A program made the translations under genes and the position numbers. Below are positions 16,893 to 25,586 of a DNA stretch of 64,000 nt, one piece after another; position 1 is the first letter of the stretch; every line of letters begins with the position of its first letter. The stretch lies in NCBI RefSeq assembly GCF_900112675.1, contig NZ_FOMQ01000015.1:1-64000 (forward strand), given 5' to 3'. Source of the stretch: Paracidovorax konjaci (GTDB lineage Bacteria; Pseudomonadota; Gammaproteobacteria; Burkholderiales; Burkholderiaceae_C). The notes below the pieces were generated by a model. That model had not been told where the DNA came from and did no database searches. It saw only the letters and a program-made list of their open reading frames with translations.

Positions 16893-18347
16893 TCAGCGCA
16901 CGCCGCAGAAGCCGAACTCCGCCGTGCCACCGGGCGCGAGCGTGCGGTTCCAGTCCACGCCGCTCGCCTGCAGCGTGCTGGCCGATTGTGTCCACACCGC
17001 ATTCCAGAGGTTGTTGATGGTGCCTTCCACGGCCAGCGACACCGACCAGTTCCCGCTGCTGCCGCCGCCGTTGGTGACCTGCACGCGCTGGCAGTAGCCC
17101 GCGCCCCAGTCGCTGTCGGTGATGCGGTTCACGCTGAAGCTCGCGCCGGGCGTGGGCGTGGGCGTGGGCGTGGGAGTCGGAGTCGGAGTCGGAGTGGGGG
17201 TTGGCGTGGGAGTGGGTGTCGGCGTGGTGCCGCCGCTGCCCCACAGCTGGTTCAGCAACTGCACCTTGTCGGTGCGCACGGTGTTCCAGTCGTCTTCCAG
17301 GATGCCGCCGGTGTCGCCGCTGTTGGGGTTCCACGACCAGTAGAAGCCGCTGCGGATGCCCTTGCCGACGAGGTAGTTCACGAGCGCGTTCTGCCATTGC
17401 ACGTCGCGTGCGTCGCCGCGGCCGTACTTGCCGCCGAATTCGCCCAGCAGCACAGCGTAGCCTTCCTGCACGAAGCGGCCGAAGTGCTGCTCCCAGATGG
17501 CCGGCATGTTGGCCGGGAAGTCGGCCGCGTTGAAGTACGACTGCACGAACACGTCGGGCCCGTAGGTGTGCGGGGCCAGCAGCAGGCGGTTGGCGGGGAT
17601 GTTCAGCGGCGTGCAGGCCATCGGCTCCAGGTTGCTGCCCCAGAAGTGCCCGCCGCTGCTGGAGCAGCCCGGGTTCTCGCCGATGCCCTCCACCGCGACG
17701 ATCCACTGCGGCGCGGCCTGCAGCACGGCGGCGGCGGCGCGCTCGGCCGCGCGGTTCCAGTCGGTGGCGTTGTTGCCGGTGCCCCAGGTGGCGGCGCCGT
17801 GGGGCTCGTTCTTGAGGTCGATGCCGATCACGCCGGGCACGCCCTTGTAACGGTCGGCCGCGAACACCAGATCGGCGATCCACTGCTGTTCGCTGTAGCT
17901 CTGCGTGTACCAGAGTTCGCTGATGCTCTGGCAGTCGGGCGTGTGGTGGTCCAGCAGCACGTACATGCCGCGGTCGCTGATCTCCTGCACCACCTTGTCG
18001 AGGATCTGCTGCGAGCCCAGGCCCTGCAGGTCGGGGTTGCGCCCGTAGTCGATGCTGTTCGGGGCGGTGCCGCGCAGGCTCTGCGGGCAGAAGGGCAGGC
18101 GCACGGCGTTGAAGCCCTGCTGCTGCATCTGGCCGATCATGTCCTTCCAGTTGCGGGCCCAGAGGCCGTGCACCACGTGGTTGCCGGTCTCGAAGCCGAA
18201 CCAGTTCACGCCGCGCAGTTGCACCGGCTGGCCGGCGCCGTTCACCACCTGGCCGTTGTCGATGCCATAGCTCCAGGCCATGTTGCCGGATGCGAGCAGG
18301 CAGCCTGCGAGCGCGAGTTTTCTCCATACGGATCGGATGTTTGCCAT
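16893..18347 (-). CDS. Secreted endoglucanase: GH5 catalytic domain, PT linker, CBM2
   Basis: 484-residue exported cellulase. The signal peptide covers about residues 1-26. The GH5 domain (about 27-370) has the acid/base Glu at E181 (DLKNEP), the HTYGP motif (H260, Y262) and the nucleophile at E303 (LLGEFGGKYG). A Pro-Thr linker (about 375-400) joins a family 2 carbohydrate-binding module with terminal Cys pairing (GYCQRVQ ... GFCGVR). It cleaves beta-1,4-glucan outside the cell after Sec/type II export and resembles virulence cellulases of plant pathogens. A GGAGGGAGAC site precedes the ATG. It has no operon partner. Confidence 0.95.
   Translation of the reverse strand: MANIRSVWRKLALAGCLLASGNMAWSYGIDNGQVVNGAGQPVQLRGVNWFGFETGNHVVHGLWARNWKDMIGQMQQQGFNAVRLPFCPQSLRGTAPNSIDYGRNPDLQGLGSQQILDKVVQEISDRGMYVLLDHHTPDCQSISELWYTQSYSEQQWIADLVFAADRYKGVPGVIGIDLKNEPHGAATWGTGNNATDWNRAAERAAAAVLQAAPQWIVAVEGIGENPGCSSSGGHFWGSNLEPMACTPLNIPANRLLLAPHTYGPDVFVQSYFNAADFPANMPAIWEQHFGRFVQEGYAVLLGEFGGKYGRGDARDVQWQNALVNYLVGKGIRSGFYWSWNPNSGDTGGILEDDWNTVRTDKVQLLNQLWGSGGTTPTPTPTPTPTPTPTPTPTPTPTPTPGASFSVNRITDSDWGAGYCQRVQVTNGGGSSGNWSVSLAVEGTINNLWNAVWTQSASTLQASGVDWNRTLAPGGTAEFGFCGVR
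17150..17226. repeat. Coding hexanucleotide microsatellite (Pro-Thr linker)
   Basis: Tandem GGGCGT/GGAGTC-type hexamers within the cellulase gene, encoding alternating Pro-Thr. Copy-number change would keep frame and alter linker length. Confidence 0.8.
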
Positions 18348-18631
18348 GGTCCGTCTCCCTCCTTGGGTTCGCTGTGTCAATGCAATGACAAAGCATGGGT
18401 GGATACCGCGCAGGCACGGGCGCCCCCGCGGCGCGAGGCCGTGCCTTCCCTGCGCACGGCCGAGCGGATCATAGGTTTCCGAAGGTGGGGCGCGGTGTAT
18501 CGATTCCGCGCGGTTGTAAACGCATGTTCGGAGGCCGAGGCCGGCAGGCGTGGCCCACCGGGCAACCGCTCCGCGGCGCGTGCATTCCTGCCGTGCCGCA
18601 TCCGTACCGGGGCGGTTCTCCGCGTTTTTGC

Positions 18632-19357
18632 CTAGGCGGCCTGCCGCCCGCGCCCGGCGAGCGAGACGGCCTGCAGCGAGAGCCGGTCGATCTCGGTCGT
18701 GATGCCCGAGAGCACGTTCGCCACCACCGCGAATTCGCGGCCGTGCGCGGCGGCGCGCGCGGCCATGACCTGGGCGTTGAAGCTCACCACCTTGGCCTCG
18801 CGCGCGACCGTCTGGATGGATTCGACGATGCCCGACAGCTCGCGCATCATCGCGTCGGACTGCTGCCGATGGATCTGGTCGAAGACAGTGGTGGCGGCGT
18901 TGAGCGCCTCCAACACGCCATCGGTGGCGGCCACGAGCGGGACCAGCGCATCGGCGGCGCGGGCGCTGCCCTGGTCGGCCGCATCGAGCGCCGCGCGGGC
19001 CTGCCGCGCGAAGGCGTCGATGGTGGCGCCCACGCCGCGCGGGCCCTGGTAGACGGCCTGCACGGCGCGTGCCGGGCCCGCGTCGAGGTGCTGCGGCGTC
19101 TGCACCAGGCGCGCCTGGCTGGCCTCGAAGAGCTGCAGGGTCTTGCGCGCGGCCTGCGCCTGGCCGGCTTGGCCCTGCACGGCCAGCACCGTCTGCAGCA
19201 CGATGCGCTGCGAGAGCATGCGCTGGCGTGCCGCGAGGTTCACGAGCGAGATGTCTTCGCCGCCGGCACCGGCGCCGCCGGTCCGGGGCGCGGTGCCCGG
19301 CAGCGGCGCGTGCCGTGCCGGCGCTGTGTGCGGCGAGGGGATCGGAAGGGCGGCCAT
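18632..19357 (-). CDS. Soluble PilJ/NarX-type sensor with truncated chemoreceptor tip
   Basis: 241 residues. Residues about 37-60 contain LAARQRMLSQR, the P-box-like signature of PilJ/NarX domains that bind nitrate or nitrite in several proteins. The C-terminal part (VVSFNAQVMAARAAAHGREFAVVA, split here at the family hinge) is the hairpin tip of methyl-accepting proteins, but it ends soon after, so the second signalling strand is missing. No membrane segment or signal peptide. ATG 19357 is preferred over GTG 19363 because of the GAGG upstream. It lies beside the nitrate assimilation genes, so nitrate sensing is a reasonable inference. Confidence 0.6.
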   Translation of the reverse strand: MAALPIPSPHTAPARHAPLPGTAPRTGGAGAGGEDISLVNLAARQRMLSQRIVLQTVLAVQGQAGQAQAARKTLQLFEASQARLVQTPQHLDAGPARAVQAVYQGPRGVGATIDAFARQARAALDAADQGSARAADALVPLVAATDGVLEALNAATTVFDQIHRQQSDAMMRELSGIVESIQTVAREAKVVSFNAQVMAARAAAHGREFAVVANVLSGITTEIDRLSLQAVSLAGRGRQAA

Positions 19358-19411
19358 GGGCACCTCGTGGGGCAGCGTGGAGAAAGCGTTGCGCGGGCCG
19401 CGGCCTCCCGG

Positions 19412-20254
19412 TCAGCCGGCGTGCCGCAGCGGCGGGGGCACGAGCGGCACGGGCTGGCCCAGGCCGTTGCCGGCCGCGGCTTCCACGCCGGCGGCCACGT
19501 CGCCCACGACGATGACCGAAGGGCTGCCGAGCTGCTCGCGCTCGATGGTGGCGTGCAGCTCGCCCAGCGTGGTGAGCGCATGGCGCTGGCAGGGCAGGCT
19601 CACGTGCTGGATCACCACCACGGGCGTGCAGGCGGGCAGGCCGGTGAGCAGCTCCTGCTGGATGTGCGCGGCGCTGCTCACGCCCATGTAGATCACCAGG
19701 GTGAGGCGCGCGGCGCGCGCCGTGGCGGCGAGCTGGCGCCAGTCCACGCCGCCGTCGCCGGGCTTGGCATGGCCGGTGACGAAGACCACGCCGTGCGCGT
19801 GCTCGCGGTGCGTGAGCGGCGTGCCCAGCAGCGTCATGCCGGCCAGGCCCGCGGTGATGCCGTTGACCACGGTGACGGCGATGCCAGCGGCGCGCAGGTG
19901 CTCGACCTCTTCGCCGCCACGCCCGAAGATGAACGGGTCGCCGCCCTTCAGGCGCACCACGTTCTCGCCCTCGTTCACGGCCATCACCATGAGCTTTTCG
20001 ATGAAGGCCTGCGGCGTGCTCTTGCAGCCGCCGCGCTTGCCCACGTGAACCACGCGCGCGCCGGGCGCGGCCAGGGCCACGATCTCGTCGCTCACGAGGT
20101 CGTCCACCAGCAGCACCGTGGCCGACTGGATGGCCTTCAGCGCCTTGATGGTGAGCAGCTCCGGATCGCCGGGGCCGGCACCCACGAGCGTGCAGGTGCC
20201 GCGCGGCAGGGCGGGGGCATCGGTGGGCGGCGGGGTCGTGGGAATGCGGGTCAT
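19412..20254 (-). CDS. cobA: Uroporphyrinogen-III C-methyltransferase
   Basis: 280-residue SAM-dependent methylase making precorrin-2 for siroheme, the cofactor of nitrite reductase NirB. Family motifs are present: VGAGPGDPELLTIKA, the VRLKGGDPFIFGRGGEE box and GITAGLAGMTLLGTPLTHRE. Its ATG overlaps the stop of the upstream ybiB-like gene by 4 bp. Only the methylase is here, with no dehydrogenase/ferrochelatase domain, so CysG-type activity must come from elsewhere. The location downstream of nasA fits a nitrate assimilation operon (nirE-like role). Confidence 0.93.
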   Translation of the reverse strand: MTRIPTTPPPTDAPALPRGTCTLVGAGPGDPELLTIKALKAIQSATVLLVDDLVSDEIVALAAPGARVVHVGKRGGCKSTPQAFIEKLMVMAVNEGENVVRLKGGDPFIFGRGGEEVEHLRAAGIAVTVVNGITAGLAGMTLLGTPLTHREHAHGVVFVTGHAKPGDGGVDWRQLAATARAARLTLVIYMGVSSAAHIQQELLTGLPACTPVVVIQHVSLPCQRHALTTLGELHATIEREQLGSPSVIVVGDVAAGVEAAAGNGLGQPVPLVPPPLRHAG

Positions 20255-21177
20255 GGGGTTGTCTCCATTGGGATCTGGCCGGCGAGACGCAAGATGTGTT
20301 CCACCTGACGGGAGAGCGGCGCGGGCACGGGCAGCTCGCCCGCGAGCACGCGCTGCGTGTAGCGCGCGGTGGCCTCGATATCGATCTCGGCCGGCAGGCC
20401 GGGCACTTCGCTGGCGGTGCCGGGCTGCTGCTCGTCCCACACATGGTGCGCGCCCTGCACGAAGGCGTCGTAACGGGGCGTGCGGCGCGGGTCGGCGGCT
20501 ACCTCGCCCTCAAGCCCGCGCGAGAGCAGCACGTCCATGCCGCGCGCGGCGAAGGTGGCGTGCAGCATCTCCACGTATTCGGGGTGGGTGTAGGCGGTGA
20601 CCAGCAGCGAGGGGCCGCGCACCGGGTTCATGAGCTTGACCACGCTGTGGCCCGGGTTGCGCAGGCCCACCACCTCGCGCACGGCCAGCAGGCGGGCGAG
20701 GCCCGGGCACAGCAGGCCCGTGTGGATGTGCGCCACGCTGCCGGGCGCGATGGGGTCGGGGGAGAACGCGGGCGCGATGCCCAGCGCCTGCAGCACGTCG
20801 CTCGCCAGGACGCGGCGCGCCTCGGTGCGCATGCCGTGCAGCAGCACGGGCAGGCCCTCGCGCGCCAACAGCAGCGCGAGCAGCGGCGTGAGCACGGGCA
20901 GCTTGCGCGCGCCGTTGTAGCTGGGCAGCACGACCGTGGGGCGCGTGCCGGGCGCGATGGGCATCAGGCGCGCGTGGGTGGCGTCCAGGAAGCCGCACAT
21001 CTCGTCGGCGGTCTCGCCCTTGATGCGCATGGCGATGCAGAAGGCGCCCACTTCGTAGTCGGTGACCTGGCCGTCGAGCACCTGGCCGAAGAGGTCGGCG
21101 GCCTGTTCGCGGCCGATGGCCCGCGCGCCGCGCGCGCCGCGGCCGAGGTCCTTGAGGTAATGGCTGATGCTGCCCAT
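20251..21177 (-). CDS. ybiB: YbiB-type anthranilate phosphoribosyltransferase-like protein
   Basis: 308 residues with the TrpD2/YbiB fold: an N-terminal helical domain (SHYLKDLGRGARGARAI) and the glycosyltransferase-3-like core (LPSYNGARKLPVLTPLLALL). E. coli YbiB binds nucleic acid and lacks TrpD activity; this protein also lacks the TrpD glycine-rich phosphate site. It is regularly found with nitrate assimilation genes in betaproteobacteria, and here sits between nasA and cobA, overlapping cobA by 4 bp. Its role in the pathway is unknown. Confidence 0.8.
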   Translation of the reverse strand: MGSISHYLKDLGRGARGARAIGREQAADLFGQVLDGQVTDYEVGAFCIAMRIKGETADEMCGFLDATHARLMPIAPGTRPTVVLPSYNGARKLPVLTPLLALLLAREGLPVLLHGMRTEARRVLASDVLQALGIAPAFSPDPIAPGSVAHIHTGLLCPGLARLLAVREVVGLRNPGHSVVKLMNPVRGPSLLVTAYTHPEYVEMLHATFAARGMDVLLSRGLEGEVAADPRRTPRYDAFVQGAHHVWDEQQPGTASEVPGLPAEIDIEATARYTQRVLAGELPVPAPLSRQVEHILRLAGQIPMETTP

Positions 21178-21269
21178 GGGAGCGGAGAAGAGGTCGGATC
21201 GTGGGGGAAAAAAGGGGGGCGTGCGCCCCGCGGGGACGCGCATTCTCCCGTACTTCAGAGAACTTTGGG

Positions 21270-24167
21270 TTATATGGCGGCCTCTGCGGGCACGGTAGCG
21301 CCAGGGGCGGTGGCGCGCACCATGCGGCGGAGTTCGGGCACGCACGATCCGCACTGCGTGCCGCAGCCCAGGGCCGCCTGGAGCTGCCCGAGCCGGTCGG
21401 CCTCGGCGCCATGGCAGCGCCCGAGCTGTGCGCGGATGGCGGCATCGGTCACGTTCATGCAGGTGCACACCGGCTTGCCGCGCGACTGCACGGCCAGCGC
21501 GCCGGACGGGGCCTGGGCGCCGGGCAGCAGCAGCAGGCGCCCGTAGCCCTGGGCGGACTGCTCTTCCTGCAGCAGGGTGCGCAGCCAGGCCTCGGCGCGG
21601 GTGTCGCCGCCCAGCAGCAGCGCGCCCAGGCGCAGGTCGCCCGCGGGGTGGGCGGCGGTGGCCGCCGTGCGCTCCAGCCGCAGCGCGCGGAGCTGGCCGC
21701 GGCGGCGGTCGGCATAGCGCAGCGTCTCGGCGCCGGCCAGGCCCAGCAGCGCCTCGATGCGCGCGAGCAGCGCGTCGGGCGGGGCTTCGTGGCCCGCGGC
21801 GCGCAGCAGCACGCCGTGGCGCTCGCGCCCGGGCTCAGAGAGCGGCGCGTTGTTGCTGAACGGCACGCAGGCCGCGAACGGGAATTCGCCCATCAGCGCG
21901 GCCAGCCCCTCGCGCGCGGCGAGCGCCTCGCCGGCCGGCAGCCACGCCATGCCCAGCAGGCGCCAGGGCAGCTCGGCCTTCAGGATCTTGACGGGCGTGT
22001 GCTTCAGCTCGGGCTGTTTCGATGTGGGGCAGAAGGCCGGCGTGGTGAGCGCGTTCACGCCCAGCGCCGCGCCGCCCGTGCTGCTGCGCCCGCCCAGCGT
22101 CTCGCTGCCCCAGTGCATGGCCATGAAGGCCTGGGCGAGGCCCACGTCGGCGCTGGCCTGCACCGGCACGATCACCGAGCCGCGCGGGCTGGTCACGTGC
22201 ACGAGGTCGCCCTCGGCGAGCTGGCGGCGCTCCATGTCCTGCGGGTGCAACTGCACGCAGGGCTCCGGCGCGTGGGCGGACAGGCGCCCCAGCGTGCCCG
22301 TGCGGCTCATGCCGTGCCACTGGTCGCGCAGCCGGCCCGTGGTGAGGCTGAACGGGTAGCGCGCGCTGCGCGGCTCGGCCACCGGCCGCCAGGGCGCGGC
22401 GGTGAAGCGCGCGCGGCCGTCGGGCGTGGGGAAGACGCCGTCCTCGTACAGGCGCGCGCGCCCCTCGGCCGCGCCTTCGGGAAAGGGCCAGTGCTGCGGC
22501 CCCTGCGCGTCGATCAGCGCCCACGAGAGGCCGGTGATGTCCAGGTCGCGCCCGCGCGTGCTTTCGCGGTGCTCGTTCCAGAGCGCCTCGGCGCCGGCCT
22601 CGGGCCGGTCGGTGTCGTAGGGGAAGAGGGTGGGGCGGCCGGGGCGCAGCAGCGCTTCGAGCCGCCGGGCGAACTGCGTGGCGATGGCCCAGTCGTGCCG
22701 CGCCTCGCCGGGCGCGGGCACGGCCGGGCGCACGCGCGAGATGCGGCGTTCGCTGTTGGTGACGGTGCCGGTCTTCTCGCCCCAGGTGGTGGCGGGCAGC
22801 AGCAGGTCGGCATACGCGCAGGTGGCCGTGGTGGCGAAGGCCTCCTGCACCACGACGAACTCGGCACGCTCCAGCGCCCGGCGCACGGTGGCCTGGTCGG
22901 GCAGGCTCTGCGCGGGGTTGGTGCAGGCGATCCAGAGCGCGCGGATCTCGCCGTCGGCCGCGGCCTGAAACATCTCCACGGCCGTCTTGCCGGGGGTGGC
23001 CGGCACCTCGGGCACGCCCCAGAGCGCGGCCACCTCGGCGCGGTGCGCGGGGTTGGCGAGGTCGCGGTGCGCGGAGAGCAGGTTGGCCAGCCCGCCCACC
23101 TCGCGCCCGCCCATCGCGTTGGGCTGCCCGGTGAGCGAGAACGGCCCCGCGCCCGGCCGCCCGATCTGCCCGCAGGCCAGGTGCAGGTGGATGAGCGCGG
23201 CGTTCTTGTCGGTGCCGCTCGTGCTCTGGTTGAGGCCCTGGCAGTACAGGCTCAGCGTGGGGGCACGCCGCGCGGGCGTGCTGCCGCTGTCCCCGCCCAG
23301 TGCGAACCAGCGCGCGGCTGTGGCGAGCTGTGCCTCGGTGATGCCGCAGGTCTGCGCCACGCGCGCGGGCGTGCAGTCGCGCACCAGCGCCTTGAGCGCC
23401 TCGAAGCCCGTGGTGTGCGCGGCGATGTAGGCCGCATCCACCCAGCCCTCCCACAGCATCAGGTGGAGCATGCCGTGGCAGAGCATCACGTCGGTGCCCG
23501 GCAGGATCGGCATGTGCAGATCGGCCATCGCGGCCGTCTCGGTCCGGCGCGGGTCGGCCACGATGATCTTCAGGTGCGGGTTGGCCGCGCGCGCGTCCTC
23601 GATGCGGCGGAACAGGATCGGGTGCGCCCAGGCCGTGTTGCTGCCCGTGATGAACAGGCACTGCGCCAGCGCCAGGTCTTCGTAGCACGCGGGGGGCGCA
23701 TCGGCGCCCAGCGTGGCCTTGTAGCCCGCCACCGCGCTGCTCATGCACAGGCGCGAGTTGGTGTCGATGTTGTTGGTGCCCAGCAGGCCCTTGGCGAGCT
23801 TGTTGAAGGCGTAGTAGTCCTCGGTGAGGAGCTGGCCGGAGACGTAGAAGCCGACGGCGTCGGGGCCGTGCTCCCGGACGATGGCGGCGAACTTCCGCGC
23901 GGCCGTGTCCAGCGCGGCGTCCCAGCCGATGGGCTGGGGGGCGGCCCCGCGCTCGGGGCGGTGCCGGGGAGCGAGGAGGCGGGTCTGCAGGGTGACGGGC
24001 TGGGCGGCCGTGAGGTGGAGGGTGGAGCCCTTGGTGCAGAGGCGGCCGAAGTTGGCGGGGTGGGTGGGGTCGCCGCGCACGCCGGTGATCTGGCCGGCGG
24101 TGGATTCGATGATGACGCCGCAGCCGGTGCCGCAGTAGGGGCAGGTGGATTTTGTTTCTTGGTGCAT
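21270..24167 (-). CDS. nasA: Assimilatory nitrate reductase, molybdopterin catalytic subunit
   Basis: 965-residue cytoplasmic enzyme reducing nitrate to nitrite. The N-terminal 4Fe-4S ligands are C9, C12, C16 and C44; the molybdopterin core follows, with the likely Mo-ligand C141 (SRLCMSS). The long C-terminus ends in a BFD-like [2Fe-2S] region (CTCMNV and CGTQCGSC), the layout of full-length NasA/NasC. The ATG opens MHQETKSTCPYCGTGCG. Nitrite reductase genes nirBD lie upstream on the same strand, but a 961-bp repeat-rich gap separates them. Confidence 0.95.
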   Translation of the reverse strand: MHQETKSTCPYCGTGCGVIIESTAGQITGVRGDPTHPANFGRLCTKGSTLHLTAAQPVTLQTRLLAPRHRPERGAAPQPIGWDAALDTAARKFAAIVREHGPDAVGFYVSGQLLTEDYYAFNKLAKGLLGTNNIDTNSRLCMSSAVAGYKATLGADAPPACYEDLALAQCLFITGSNTAWAHPILFRRIEDARAANPHLKIIVADPRRTETAAMADLHMPILPGTDVMLCHGMLHLMLWEGWVDAAYIAAHTTGFEALKALVRDCTPARVAQTCGITEAQLATAARWFALGGDSGSTPARRAPTLSLYCQGLNQSTSGTDKNAALIHLHLACGQIGRPGAGPFSLTGQPNAMGGREVGGLANLLSAHRDLANPAHRAEVAALWGVPEVPATPGKTAVEMFQAAADGEIRALWIACTNPAQSLPDQATVRRALERAEFVVVQEAFATTATCAYADLLLPATTWGEKTGTVTNSERRISRVRPAVPAPGEARHDWAIATQFARRLEALLRPGRPTLFPYDTDRPEAGAEALWNEHRESTRGRDLDITGLSWALIDAQGPQHWPFPEGAAEGRARLYEDGVFPTPDGRARFTAAPWRPVAEPRSARYPFSLTTGRLRDQWHGMSRTGTLGRLSAHAPEPCVQLHPQDMERRQLAEGDLVHVTSPRGSVIVPVQASADVGLAQAFMAMHWGSETLGGRSSTGGAALGVNALTTPAFCPTSKQPELKHTPVKILKAELPWRLLGMAWLPAGEALAAREGLAALMGEFPFAACVPFSNNAPLSEPGRERHGVLLRAAGHEAPPDALLARIEALLGLAGAETLRYADRRRGQLRALRLERTAATAAHPAGDLRLGALLLGGDTRAEAWLRTLLQEEQSAQGYGRLLLLPGAQAPSGALAVQSRGKPVCTCMNVTDAAIRAQLGRCHGAEADRLGQLQAALGCGTQCGSCVPELRRMVRATAPGATVPAEAAI

Positions 24168-24197
24168 GGCGGGCGGGGTGGGGTGGTTTGGGGGGTT

Positions 24198-24246
24198 ATG
24201 CCGGCGGATTCATTGGGTGGTTTGCTATTTTTTTTGTAGTTGATTG
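24198..24246 (+). repeat. Short dispersed repeat, copy 1
   Basis: Diverged copy of the 45-50 bp family: ATGCCGGCGGATTCATTG, then TTTGCTATT, a T-run and GTAG. It lies just upstream of nasA and 90 bp before long repeat A, in the same orientation as A. Confidence 0.75.
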
Positions 24247-24337
24247 GTGGTTACGTTGGGCTCTGCGGCGCTGCGGCTCTGCGGCTCTGCGGCTCTGCGG
24301 CTCTGCGCTGTGGCGGAGTTTTGTTTTTTTGTTTGTT

Positions 24338-24700
24338 TCCCGGGGCCGGGTCTCGGCCCGGCGGCCGAGGCACTTTTCTTTGCTTCGCCAAAGAAAAGTA
24401 CCCAAAAGAAAGGCGACCCTGCTGTCTGCGACCCCTTCGCTGCGCTGCGGGGCGACCTGGGGTGCTCGGTGGCGGGGTGCGCCGCGGAACTCGCTGCGCG
24501 CTGGCGCGCTCCGCTCAAACAGCCGCGGCGAGCCAGATGTTGAAGCGGGTGTGTCCTTCGGCACACCCGCCACCCCGCCCCCTGCGCGCCCCAGGCGCAT
24601 CCAGAAGGGGCGTTCCGGGCCGTCGCTTCGCTCGGCCTGCGCAAGACCCTCGGGCCATCGCGTTGCTCGGCCTGGGAGGACCGTCGCTGCGCTCGGTCAA
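24338..24700 (+). repeat. Long structured repeat, copy A
   Basis: Begins CCCGGGGCCGGG. It contains hairpin H1 (CTCGGCC-CGGC-GGCCGAG, from 24352), H2 (ACTTTTCTTTG-cttcgc-CAAAGAAAAGT, 24372-24399) and H3 (GCGGGTGTG / CACACCCGC, 24545-24570). Open frames across it are products of high GC. It forms a giant inverted pair with copy B, centred near 24.7 kb. Confidence 0.85.
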
Positions 24701-24744
24701 GGTGGAGCGTTACGTCCCTCTCAACGAATGGTGCGCGGTGCGCA

Positions 24745-25073
24745 GCACTCGCGCATCCCAGGTCGAGCGCAGCGATGGCCCGTGTGCGGCAGCTTCCCTT
24801 CTGGATGAGCCGAGGAGCACAGGGCGCGGGGCGCGCGGATGTGCCGAAGGACACATCCGCCACGTGGTCTGACTGGCTGCGATGTCCGAGCGCAGCGCGC
24901 CAGCGCGCAGCGAGTTTCGCAGCCGCGCCCCGTGACCGAGCACCACAGGTTGCCCCCTTCGCCCACCGGGCGAAGGGGGACGCAGCCAGCAGGGTCGCCT
25001 TTCTTTTGGGGCCTTTTCTTTGGCGAAGCAAAGAAAAGGTCCTCGGCCGCCGGGCCGAGACCCGGCCCCGGGA
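24745..25073 (-). repeat. Long structured repeat, copy B (inverted)
   Basis: Reverse-oriented partner of copy A, ending in CCCGGCCCCGGG. H1 is identical to A. In H2 the outermost pair is changed on both sides (CCTTTTCTTTG / CAAAGAAAAGG), and H3 reads GCGGATGTG / CACATCCGC, so pairing is kept by paired substitutions. It sits immediately downstream of nirD. Confidence 0.85.
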
Positions 25074-25128
25074 AGAAAAGCCAAAAACAGCATTCATGGC
25101 AGAGCAGAGCCCGTTGCCCGCTGGCAGA

Positions 25129-25521
25129 TCACGCACCCACCTGCGCACACCGCCGCGCCGGCCCCGCCACCGGCCTCACCTCCTCCACCCCATGCCTCAC
25201 CAACTCCAGGGCATCCAGAAACACCTCCCCTCCCTCCACCTTCACCGCGAACTTCGGCGTGCACCCCTCGTCCGGCGCCGCGGCCTGGCCATCGCACAAC
25301 CCGATGCTCCAGTTGTGCAGCGGGCACGCCACGCTGCGCCCGAACACGATCCCCTGCGACAGCGGCCCCCCCTTGTGCGGGCAGCGGTCGAGCAGCGCGA
25401 ACACCTCGTCCGCGCCGTTGCGGAAGACGGCCACGTCCAGGCCGCGCGGCCGGGCGACGCGGCGGGAGCCGAGCACGGGGATGTCGTCCACGCGGCAGAT
25501 GGAAATCCATTGGTGGGTCAT
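25129..25521 (-). CDS. nirD: Nitrite reductase small subunit
   Basis: 130-residue Rieske-like protein of NADH-dependent assimilatory nitrite reductase (MTHQWISICRVDDIPVLGSR). Motifs CPHKGGPLSQG and CPLHNW occupy the Rieske positions. In NirD proteins the [2Fe-2S] cluster is often lost, but here the Cys-His pairs C-P-H and C-P-L-H are present, so a cluster is possible. It follows nirB by 65 bp on the same strand. Confidence 0.93.
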   Translation of the reverse strand: MTHQWISICRVDDIPVLGSRRVARPRGLDVAVFRNGADEVFALLDRCPHKGGPLSQGIVFGRSVACPLHNWSIGLCDGQAAAPDEGCTPKFAVKVEGGEVFLDALELVRHGVEEVRPVAGPARRCAQVGA

Positions 25522-25586
25522 GGGGGCCTCTTGTCGATGGTGTGGTGTGTGGGGATGGGATGGCAGGGGATGCGGCGGCGGCGCGC

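Noticed and set aside
17150-17226. Tandem repeat in the cellulase as a mobile repeat
   Set aside because: It encodes the normal Pro-Thr linker between catalytic and binding domains.
24198-24246. Short repeat as an attC or IS end
   Set aside because: No GTTRRRY core, no target-site duplication and no transposase nearby; placement behind stops argues for a 3' element.
24225-25148. Several open frames between nasA and nirD
   Set aside because: They lie in the paired long repeats; related frames appear in copy C, and the base changes preserve hairpins rather than a protein.
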